Shown here piece by piece: positions 60,101-64,000 of a DNA stretch of 64,000 nt (its first letter is position 1; each line of letters starts with the position of its first letter). The position numbers and the translations under genes were made by a program. Origin of the DNA: Anniella stebbinsi (lineage: Eukaryota > Chordata > Lepidosauria > Squamata > Anniellidae). The DNA is taken from positions 104,626,609 through 104,690,608 of the forward strand of contig JARDYH010000003.1 in the NCBI GenBank assembly GCA_029215795.1. The letters run 5' to 3'. A model generated the notes under the pieces. The model was not told the origin of the DNA, ran no database searches, and saw nothing but the letters and a program-made list of their open reading frames with translations.

Positions 60101-61949
60101 GTTATAACAGCCTGAAAACCTGAACTTTAACACTTCTTTGTGAGTAAATGCCAGCAGCAACGTTTCTGAAATTTCTCAGACATGACTACTTACGTGGCAT
60201 CTGCACTGTGGCCAAGTTTAATGTTTCTATCTTTTATAATAACAAAGTTATAGGCATATTTTTCCCAAAATTCAAGACTATAGAGGAAAATAGGCATCTG
60301 ATGCTCAAATCAGAGATCTGATTCTTGCATCAGAATTGGATCCGAAGCATTTCGAGGCAAGTCCAAATCGATCTGAACTGACTCAGGTCTGCATCGGAAG
60401 TTACGATTCCGATCTGATTCTGGAGGGCCATGCACATCCCTAATATATAGCACTAAATAGACCCAGGTTCAAAGCTGATAGCCAGCTGCAAACATGAAAA
60501 CTTTATTGCTAATCAGCAGCGAAGGGGGATGTTACTGCAGAACAGGAGATGGGGAAATTGTCCAGTTTACTTTCCTCCATGCTGAAGCTTTCCCAAAATG
60601 GCATATGGAGCTGAGCTTCTTCATTCTCATGATTCACATTCACCCCCAACCCCAATCTCTCAAATCTAGGGTTCAAGAGGGCCAACCTCCTCCCCTCGCA
60701 CTGATGCTGAATTGCCCTCAACATTCTCTGGGCCCTGGAAACCACCAAGTGTGGGTCCCTGCTGGGCTGGCTTGGAGTTTTCCAACTTTCCTTTTAATTT
60801 GCCAACTCATATGCTTCTGCCTATCTGGGGAGACCCCCTTGAATAGGGATTACCACCTCCTGTTTTTGGGTGGCTCCTTCATTATCAAACTGACAGACAC
60901 CAGATCACTGCACTTGATGTTCAAGAAAGATGTTGAAATGACAATGCTGTAGGAGACAGAAGAGAGGATATTAAGAGGGAGCGATTGACCTGGGGGATTT
61001 AACGCAGGTTACTGTTGGTGGTGAAGACAAGATGGCAAAGGAAGCCAGAGAGTTCTACTCAAATGTTCATCTTACAAGAACGAGGATGGAACTTCACGGT
61101 CATAAAGACATTGCAAGAAATACATTTTCTTTTAATCATGTTAACAATGAGATGCTACAGGCTGGAAAAGTGAAGGCTGCAAGTGTAACCTCTATAGAGC
61201 ACATGGTTTGTCCTCACTCCGAGGGAGGGCTAAGAGACGAAACAATTCAAAAAGAGAGTCAGTTTGTTCTGCTGGAAGCTGAATGTTAGAAGATTGTTGT
61301 ATAATTATGGGCTCTTATCACCTTGTATAAGGTAAATTGAACTGTTATTGTGTACAGTAGATTTTGGGGAAACGGGGAATCATTTTTGCATACTTGATAT
61401 TTGTCATAATTATTTTATTATTGCAGGGCTGGTACGTTAAACAACAACGTTGAGTTACAAATAGGGGATTGCCCTGTGAATTCTACAAAAGGGACTTCCG
61501 GAAATACTCAGCATCTGGAGATACAAAAAACACTCGGGACTGGGCTACAAGCAATTCGTATTTTTGTGTTTGGACACTGAAGGACTAATTGTGGCTTATT
61601 TCTGTAATTTGATGCTTACCAAAGACATACTTTGTTCAGGCTGTGCTTTTTGCAAGTTTATTCTAATGAAGCCCCATAGGACCCACACGAGTAGAAGTTA
61701 TACAAGCTGAAGGAGATTTGGTTCCTTCTTGCTTCAAAATGACAAGAGATGTTAAAGAGACTTTTACTGGATCCCCTTTCCTCTTCCATACCTCTTTGAT
61801 CCGTTTGACTAATGCATTCTGGTCAAAGGCAACTGCTTCTGCACACTGATGAAGGTGGTCTTGGTACCGGAGGCAGAGCTGTAGAACTTGCTGAGAGTCC
61901 AGTTTCTCCAGTTTAACGTTAGTAGGAGATGTCTGCCCACTGAGCAGGC
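34419..61949 (-). CDS. BORCS5: BORC complex subunit 5 (myrlysin), 3' two coding exons, partial
   Basis: BORCS5 is a subunit of the eight-protein BORC complex on the lysosome surface. It is anchored by N-terminal myristoylation and helps recruit ARL8 for kinesin-driven outward movement of lysosomes (established knowledge). The exons here, 61792-61949 then 34419-34649, join in phase and encode 128 residues plus the end of a split Gly codon. This corresponds to the C-terminal two thirds of the 196-residue human protein as recalled. The N terminus with its myristoylation signal lies beyond the right edge. The intron between the exons is about 27.1 kb and packed with repeats. The gene is convergent with DUSP16, as in human. 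Confidence 0.94.
35334..35376. repeat. ATT microsatellite
   Basis: (ATT)n of about 42 bases in the BORCS5 intron, then ACAACAACAGGAGAGAG. Possibly a detached L2 tail, but no LINE body is seen beside it. Confidence 0.9.
35380..36713. other. BORCS5 intron, no recognised feature
   Basis: AT-rich intron with no conserved coding or transposon sequence that I can name. Confidence 0.45.
36714..37530 (-). mobile_element. CR1 LINE 3' region, longer copy with internal rearrangement
   Basis: Starts with the CR1 terminus (ATAGAATCATAGAATAGTAG, GGAAGGGGCCTATAAGGCCA). It runs through the UTR into reverse-strand ORF2 C-terminal sequence around 37178-36942 (minus frame contains [14 protein letters not shown] and [15 protein letters not shown], typical CR1). 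It continues to AAGATTTGTTCTTGACAAAT near 37500. Two adjacent perfect hairpins at 37328-37402 interrupt it. Confidence 0.9.
37709..38427. repeat. 62-bp perfect direct repeats flanking an insertion
   Basis: The sequence at 37709-37770 (begins CAGGGTATCAAAGGAGTGAT, ends GAATTAACTCCA) recurs without a mismatch at 38366-38427. The 595 bp between them are unrelated to the repeat and look like a reversed LTR. Confidence 0.9.
37773..38365 (-). mobile_element. Solo-LTR-like block
   Basis: Read on the minus strand, the block starts TGTGACGATACCCC and ends GGCGGCACA, so it has TG...CA and TGTG/CACA termini. Inside are a TATA-like AGTATATATATAGGG (near 38254-38240) and AATAAA signals (complements at about 38046 and 37970-37975), in the order promoter then poly(A). 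No coding sequence or internal region remains. Short flanking bases do not form a normal 4-6 bp TSD; the 62-bp repeats take that place. Confidence 0.5.
38428..40423. other. BORCS5 intron with small repeats
   Basis: Contains a MITE remnant at about 38558-38606 (CAGCTTTCCCCAACCTGGTG, then a deleted centre). A 22-bp tandem pair at about 39157-39202 is based on GTCTACTCATGGGAGCAG. A (CAAA)n stretch lies at about 39650-39670. No conserved exon was found. Confidence 0.5.
40424..41816. mobile_element. TIR DNA transposon, copy A (non-autonomous, 1.39 kb)
   Basis: The left end TAGAGATGTAAAATTTCTGG and right end ATTTCTAGACATTTTACATCTCTA (reverse complement TAGAGATGTAAAATGTCTAG) are inverted repeats over about 31 bp. 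Flanking 8-mers CTCCGAGG and GTCCTTCT do not match, so any TSD has decayed. The first 1.18 kb is shared with 45139-46312. No transposase frame is recognised. Confidence 0.65.
40559..40694. mobile_element. CAGCTTTCCCCAACCTGG-type MITE inside copy A
   Basis: Palindromic 136-bp element: left CAGCTTTCCCCAACCTGGTG with CTCCATATATTTTGG, right CCAAAACATCTGGAGGGTAC and AGGTTGGGGAGG. Flanks TTTTAGGA (40551-40558) and CTTTAGGA (40695-40702) agree at 7 of 8 positions, a hAT-size TSD. Confidence 0.75.
42754..42911. mobile_element. hAT-like palindromic MITE with duplicated right end
   Basis: The left CAGGAGTAGGCAATTTTTGT and right CACAAGTTACCCACCCCTG are inverted repeats around a TACAATTCCCATCAGCCCTA core. 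The right 20 bases (GCCCACCCCTGCCCTAA type) occur twice in tandem. Flanks CCCTAGAT (42746-42753) and CCCTAAAT (42912-42919) agree at 7 of 8. Confidence 0.7.
43131..43257. mobile_element. CAGCTTTCCCAACCTGG-type palindromic MITE
   Basis: The left CAGACTTTCCCAACCTGGTG and right CCACCAGGTTGGGGAAGGGG are inverted repeats with CAGGTATTTTGGACTGCAAC / ACAAAACATCTGCAGG inside. Same family as the elements at 40559 and 45233. Confidence 0.7.
43815..44702. mobile_element. hAT-like foldback element with perfect 8-bp TSD
   Basis: The termini TAGGGATGTGTATCG and CCGTGCACATACCTA are flanked by TCAGTTAC on both sides (43807-43814 and 44703-44710), a perfect 8-bp TSD. The 888-bp interior has no coding capacity. 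It holds several small CCGATA hairpins (e.g. 43841-43853 with 43864-43876) and two large CpG-rich hairpins in tandem, about 44008-44230 and 44259-44466. In the second, arms 44301-44355 and 44366-44420 differ at only 2 of 55 positions. Confidence 0.8.
44915..44944. repeat. Tandem TAACTCTGGG repeat
   Basis: About three copies of the 10-mer ACTCTGGGTA. Just upstream, ATAACAACCCAGGAA and TTCCTGGGTTGCTATTAT form a hairpin (about 44811-44850), suggesting another decayed MITE at 44745-44950. Confidence 0.7.
45139..46312. mobile_element. TIR DNA transposon, copy B (right end missing)
   Basis: Begins TAGGGCTGTAAAATGTCAGT, matching the left TIR of copy A. It stays collinear with copy A (landmarks TTTAATGTCTGACCAGAGGG, AATCATCCTAGAAGACAGAA, GGAAATCTGATCTGAAGGAA, CTAACCAGAACAAGCCCCAG) to about 46312. 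There different sequence begins (CAGGATTCCCCAACCTTTTT, itself a hAT-like terminus), followed by an L1 fragment. It includes the same MITE at the same site (45233-45367). Confidence 0.65.
46445..46895 (+). mobile_element. L1-clade LINE 3' fragment
   Basis: Plus-strand frames read [37 protein letters not shown] and, further on, [20 protein letters not shown], the ORF2 C-terminal cysteine-histidine region of L1-type elements. It ends with GAAGCCTATGTATAATTGCTAG, which matches the reversed L1 end at 53374. Confidence 0.75.
46896..48214. other. BORCS5 intron, mostly unassigned
   Basis: 47000-47100 (GGGCAAGGGCGTGGCCTCTT and TGCCTGCTGGCACATTTGGC) may be the other half of the hAT-like element that starts near 46315. 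The rest shows only short A-runs and a CA stretch near 47935. No conserved exon. Confidence 0.4.
48215..48455 (-). mobile_element. MIR/CORE-like tRNA SINE, near full length
   Basis: On the minus strand it begins TGTGGTGTGAGGGCTAAAGT (A-box region), with GGTTCTAGTCC as B box. It continues through TCACTGGGTGAGTTTGGGCC and CCTACCTCACAGGGTTGTTG, the typical core. The LINE-like tail reads GGCGGGATATAAATGCAATG. About 240 bp, the best SINE in the window. Confidence 0.8.
48780..49085 (-). mobile_element. L2-type LINE 3' fragment
   Basis: An A-rich UTR-like stretch is followed by AAAATGTCTTGACCTGGTGC, GAAGGCTGTTCCCCAACCGG and CACTCCTCTCAAAAAGCCCT. These are the decayed reversed C terminus of L2 ORF2 (compare 4105-4200). 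Confidence 0.5.
49911..50345. mobile_element. Nested TTCAGAC-type palindromic MITEs
   Basis: The inner element at 49956-50181 has perfect 14-bp ends GGCTGAATTCGGAC / GTCCGAATTCAGCC. It splits an outer hairpin whose halves are CAGACAACATGATAACGCAC (49916 on) and GTTATCATGTCATCTGTCTG (about 50208-50227). A third related piece with AACCCATGATGGGTT and TGGGTTATCGTGTTGTCTG follows to about 50345. Non-coding. Confidence 0.65.
50955..51015. repeat. Copy 1 of an unidentified ~60-bp repeat
   Basis: GATGTTGGTGACTCAGATTA and the following TATCCAGCA and TTCTTTAACT recur at 58554-58605 with few differences. No family recognised. Confidence 0.7.
51271..51302. repeat. AT microsatellite
   Basis: (AT)n of about 30 bases directly before the L2 element at 51309. 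Confidence 0.95.
51309..53373 (+). mobile_element. L2-clade LINE with most of the reverse transcriptase ORF
   Basis: One reading frame covers the pre-RT segment (51417-51737: [20 protein letters not shown]) and the RT (51879-53174). RT motifs seen are [55 protein letters not shown] and the catalytic YADD at 52389-52400. The C-terminal [14 protein letters not shown] and LHWLPISF follow. Damage: TGA at 51735, TAG at about 51777, an in-frame deletion of several codons before [11 protein letters not shown] near 51886, and a one-base frameshift near 53115 that displaces the true end to TAA at 53242-53244. The endonuclease domain is missing (5' truncation). The 3' end is CCCGCCTCGATCCAGAGGGA then (ATT)n. 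Confidence 0.92.
53374..54130 (-). mobile_element. L1-clade LINE 3' fragment interrupted by an L2 tail
   Basis: Starts TAATTATACATAAGCTTCAA, the reverse of the L1 end at 46880-46892. It continues with TCTTTTAGCTGTCAGTGCAG and CATTTATGCTG as in the copy at 11110-11150. Between about 53615 and 53860, a reversed L2 3' end (CCCGCCTCTCCCTCTGGATC) is inserted. L1 resumes at about 53870 (TGCACAGCCAGCAATTAGCC, TTCCATTCCTGC). Confidence 0.7.
54131..55617 (-). mobile_element. L2-clade LINE, 1.5 kb, broken RT frame
   Basis: The (ATT)n tail at 54136-54171 and a 3' UTR come first. A 175-codon frame (54890-54363) then encodes the C terminus ([50 protein letters not shown]). Upstream pieces in shifted frames give [20 protein letters not shown] (about 55405-55340) and [14 protein letters not shown] with [14 protein letters not shown] (55586-55470). 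At least three frameshifts or deletions separate them; the YADD block is damaged near 55145-55130. It is cut 5' where the Penelope-like sequence starts. Confidence 0.88.
55618..56980 (+). mobile_element. Penelope-like element, GIY-YIG end and 3' region
   Basis: The frame 55771-56274 encodes a zinc-knuckle-like CHGCTIC followed by a GIY-YIG nuclease core: [37 protein letters not shown] and a C-terminal helix with [10 protein letters not shown]. This is the EN domain placed after the RT in Penelope-like retroelements. Upstream, in another frame (55651-55790), the end of the RT region appears ([20 protein letters not shown]). A one-base frameshift near 55770-55775 therefore separates RT end and EN. 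The RT core is missing. The 3' region after the TAA at 56272 runs to about 56980 and includes a hammerhead-like motif at 56701-56750. Confidence 0.82.
56985..57605 (-). mobile_element. L1-clade LINE fragment
   Basis: Matches the L1 copy at 11505-12070 in order: TTCAGCCATAGCTGGCAAAT, ACAAAACATTTCTTACCAAT, GTCAATTTAGTATGAAAAAT, CTTTAATTAGAAGTTACATC. Minus frames contain [10 protein letters not shown] and [13 protein letters not shown] remnants. It joins the CGTATTTC-type MITE at about 57608. Confidence 0.65.
57608..58532. mobile_element. CGTATTTC-type TIR element, composite with CpG-rich core
   Basis: The left end TACCGTATTTCCTCGATTCT with AAGACGCACTTTTCCCCTCA recurs in direct orientation at about 58373 (CGTATTTCTTCAAATCTAAG, ATGCACTTATCCCCAG). 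An inverted end lies at 58495-58532 (GTGCGTCTTAGAATCGATGG ... GGTGAAATACAGTA). Thus 58373-58532 looks like a complete 160-bp MITE and 57608-58370 like a longer copy whose right end is missing. The middle (about 57700-58370) is strongly CpG-rich and not recognised; open frames there are compositional. Confidence 0.55.
58554..58605. repeat. Copy 2 of the unidentified ~60-bp repeat
   Basis: GGATGTTGGTGACTCAGATT with TATCCAGCAGATTCTTTAAC matches 50960-51015. It lies exactly between the CGTATTTC element and an L2 tail, so it may be the old host sequence or part of an unknown repeat. Confidence 0.65.
58612..59192 (+). mobile_element. L2-clade LINE 3' end, well preserved
   Basis: The frame 58674-58961 encodes the last 95 residues of ORF2 ([72 protein letters not shown]). 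A 3' UTR follows, ending GAGAGCTTCGGCTATGGGGC with (TAAA)n. It begins at nearly the same consensus position as the copy at 5305. Confidence 0.88.
59260..59755 (+). mobile_element. LTR-like sequence
   Basis: The order CCTATAAAAGTGAG (TATA box at 59604-59612), then about 75 bases later AATAAA at 59687-59692, then GAGTGACTTTGACCCCCACTG and a G-run, resembles the U3-R-U5 layout of a retroviral LTR. Boundaries are uncertain, no partner LTR or coding region was seen, and it may be solo. Confidence 0.4.
59890..60442. mobile_element. hAT-like element, right end
   Basis: Ends GGCCATGCACATCCCTA, the inverted form of the TAGGGATGTGCA terminus seen at 43815 and 23156. The interior contains GTTATAGGCATATTTTTCCC and CCAAGTTTAATGTTTCTATC, recalling the interior of the 23156 element (GTTATAGGCATTTTTTC, CAAGTTTCAAGCCTCTA). 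No matching left terminus was found, so it is probably truncated. Confidence 0.5.
60450..61791. other. BORCS5 intron, unassigned
   Basis: No identified element. An 85-codon frame at 61032-61289 starts [20 protein letters not shown] in a good ATG context (AAGATGG) and ends at TAG, but I recognise no domain. It may be a decayed LINE ORF start or chance. Other frames (60494-60952) have no recognisable motif. Confidence 0.4.
61792..61949 (-). CDS. BORCS5: BORCS5 penultimate coding exon
   Basis: On the minus strand the acceptor TTTCTTTTAG ends at 61950. The exon then completes a Gly codon and encodes [20 protein letters not shown] through NALVKRIKE, followed by donor GTATGG at 61791-61786. It has 158 nt, two bases plus 52 codons, so phase 0 meets the next exon at 34649. 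It is too short and interior to show as a normal ORF. The match to human BORCS5 as recalled is nearly complete, with an Ala to Val change in TSPTNV. Confidence 0.93.
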
Positions 61950-63529
61950 CTAAAAGAAAATCGACAATAGAGGCAATTACTGAAACTCATTGCAGAACTA
62001 GCAAAGGGATCAGCAGGGCCAAAAGCAAAAGATATTTAATTGTTAATACTCTTAACATTCCTGACTGAAGTCTGTCTGTCTCGCTCTCCCTGTCCGGGGG
62101 CCATTTAACAGATTCATCTTTTTATGAGGGAATATTGGAAGTTAAAACTAATATATGGGCAGTGAAGCAGCATATAATTTCATAGAGGCAAACCCAGGAG
62201 CAGCTGAACCACTTCCTGACACATGTACATTGTAGGATATACACATCTGCAAATGTACTTGTCGCGTGTTTGGGATGTGTGGTGGTAACAGGACGGTTGT
62301 AGTGGCCTGGCTTCTCCTCCAATATTGCACGCCCTATCCCTGAACCTTCAACTTTCACTCATAGGTGAGTTAAAGAAACGCACTGGGGGGGGGGGGGGGG
62401 GATGGGGACGGACGACCACTCACAGGTCATGTTCTAATCCAAAGATCAGGAGAAACAAACTTTCAGTGTAGGTCCAAGACTGTAAACACACATGTGCAGA
62501 GTGCCTTTCGCTCACTACTCAGTAAACATATGCACTTAGCTACTGGCTATTCAGGGATGGACTCAGAAAGTGTGACTTGCAGGCACATGAGATCTGACAT
62601 CTCTCATTTGGATTATCAATGCACTGGGTTGGGCATTTCACATTTTCTCCACCACCACCCCTCCCGACACAGTTTTGAATCCTATCCTGTACATCACATC
62701 AGGCTTGTGTGCCCTCCAATGTTTCTTGAGAAAAGAATAAAGCTGAGCTCACAGACAAATCACTTTTCTCTAGATCCGAGGCTATGCCCTGCTACAAGAT
62801 TTTTAAAAACAAAAATACATATACTAGCTTCATATACTCCAAAACATACTTTACATTTTAGGTATCTTAAATTATGACTTTACACTTAAACAACTGCTGA
62901 CATCTTCTATTTGTGAGTCCAAGCTCACAATGGCAACCTCAGCTGTGCTTCAGTTTTCTAAAAACTTTACCTAATCAACACAGATATTGCCTCGACTCAC
63001 AACTGAGTCATCCTGTATACTCAGGGGCGGTGTGGCCACATTCTCCAGGCTTGGGAGCAAAACAAAAGTCCACTGTATACTATGCAAAGACCCACCCACT
63101 AGGACAGGACCAAAACCAGAGGACCATTTCAGAAAAAGGGTTGTCAGCATTGAAATGAACTTTTGATTTTAGTAATTTTTCAGGTGCTGCTGCAAAACAA
63201 TCTGTTATTAGAATGATACCCAATTGGTTAAGGTCGTCCATGTGTCCTGTATTGCAGCCGTATCCTCACAGTACGTGTGTTTTATTTGCTCTTAGTGACA
63301 TCACCAAATAGGAAGCTCTGATTAGCTATGGAGCATCATGACATCATCATACCCAGTACATGATCCCTGATAGGCTGACATCTTTCAAGGAGAAATTAAA
63401 CAGAAAAAAGTGATGAAGCAAGAGGGGAAAACAGTGACTGAAGTTGTAAAAAGCCATGACAAGGGCAGGGTTTAGGTTTGGGGAGTCTCCCCCGTAATTA
63501 CTACTTTTGAGATGAAAAGCAAACGGGAG
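61950..63529. other. BORCS5 intron upstream of the penultimate exon
   Basis: No exon of BORCS5 or other conserved coding sequence is recognised here, so the earlier BORCS5 exons lie further right, outside the window. A G-run is at 62386-62400. Confidence 0.5.
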
Positions 63530-63790
63530 TACATTTATTTACTTATTTATCTATATTTGATTTGTACTCCACCTTTCTACAAAGAACAATGGCACTCAAG
63601 GTGGCTTAGAATCATAAGTAAAACTTAAAGCAATAATAAACCAAATGCATTAAAACACAATGACACACAACCATAACAGAATAAAAACTGCATCCAAACC
63701 AATAGACTCACTTACACGCCAAGCCTGCTTGAATAAAAAGGTCTTTGCCTGAACTGATGCAGCCCAACCCAACATACATTCAAGGTTAGA
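63530..63790 (-). mobile_element. Old L2-type LINE 3' fragment
   Basis: ATTTATTTACTTATTTATCT, TGTACTCCACCTTTCTACAA and CTCAAGGTGGCTTAGAATCA, then an A-rich UTR and AAAAAGGTCTTTGCCTGAAC, are the reversed L2-type 3' end as at 7860. The coding part is nearly all gone. Confidence 0.55.
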
Positions 63791-63837
63791 ATCTCACCCA
63801 TTTAAATGATCGAGGCCCTGATAGTTGCCTATTTGGG

Positions 63838-63892
63838 TTGTAGTGTCAATTTCTTAATATGTTTTGGTAGTGTCAATTTCTTAATATGTTAT
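63838..63892. repeat. Short tandem duplication
   Basis: The unit GTAGTGTCAATTTCTTAATA plus TGTT occurs twice within about 55 bases, separated by TTGG. Confidence 0.8.
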
Positions 63893-64000
63893 CACCATCA
63901 TGTTTATTCTATTTTGTCAGAGCGATTTTTATTGTATTTTATTGTACCTTGAGCAGCAGTCTCTGGACAGTGTTTGACGATTTTTAAAAATAAAATTACA

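Noticed and set aside
1..64000. CRISPR arrays, operons or bacterial defence systems
   Set aside because: Spliced vertebrate genes, LINEs and MITEs fill the window; direct repeats seen are microsatellites, TSDs or transposon copies, not spaced arrays.

Overview
The window is ordinary vertebrate nuclear DNA: long introns, GT-AG splice junctions, microsatellites and dense retroposon and transposon fragments. The repeat set suggests a sauropsid, most likely a squamate reptile. It comprises CR1 3' ends with the ATCATAGAATCATAG terminus, many L2-clade LINE fragments, L1-clade fragments, Penelope-like elements, MIR/CORE-like tRNA SINEs and abundant hAT-like palindromic MITEs. The species call is inference; the repeats and genes are read directly from the sequence.

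Two protein-coding genes are present, tail to tail. On the + strand, the complete coding part of DUSP16 (MKP-7, a JNK/p38 MAP-kinase phosphatase) lies in six exons: 3284-3514, 7108-7246, 20334-20497, 22601-22760, 25312-25435 and 26600-27776. They join in frame to a 664-residue protein with an intact HCxAGxxR active site. On the - strand are the last two coding exons of BORCS5 (myrlysin, a BORC lysosome-positioning subunit): 61792-61949 and 34419-34649. Its earlier exons lie beyond the right edge. The stop codons are about 6.6 kb apart, and both 3' UTRs must lie in that interval. The convergent arrangement matches the human 12p13 neighbourhood.

Layout: 1-3283 is the non-coding upstream/intron-1 part of DUSP16. 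3284-27776 is DUSP16 with its introns, which hold L2, L1 and CR1 fragments, hAT-like foldback elements, and a MITE interrupted by a Penelope-like insertion. 27777-34418 is the 3' intergenic region, with a CA/TG hairpin and a small retroposed U2 snRNA fragment. 34419-61949 is BORCS5, whose 27-kb intron is a nest of repeats: CR1 with a double hairpin, an LTR-like block between 62-bp perfect direct repeats, two copies of a 1.2-1.4 kb TIR transposon, a hAT-like foldback element with a perfect 8-bp TSD, an L2 with most of its reverse transcriptase, L1 pieces, a Penelope GIY-YIG ORF, and a CpG-rich composite MITE. 61950-64000 is further BORCS5 intron.

I see no novel gene cluster or prokaryote-type system. 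The most unusual structures are the 62-bp duplication around the LTR-like block, the L2[MITE[PLE]] nesting, the U2 fragment with TSDs, the twin hairpins in CR1, and hammerhead-like motifs in the Penelope remnants.
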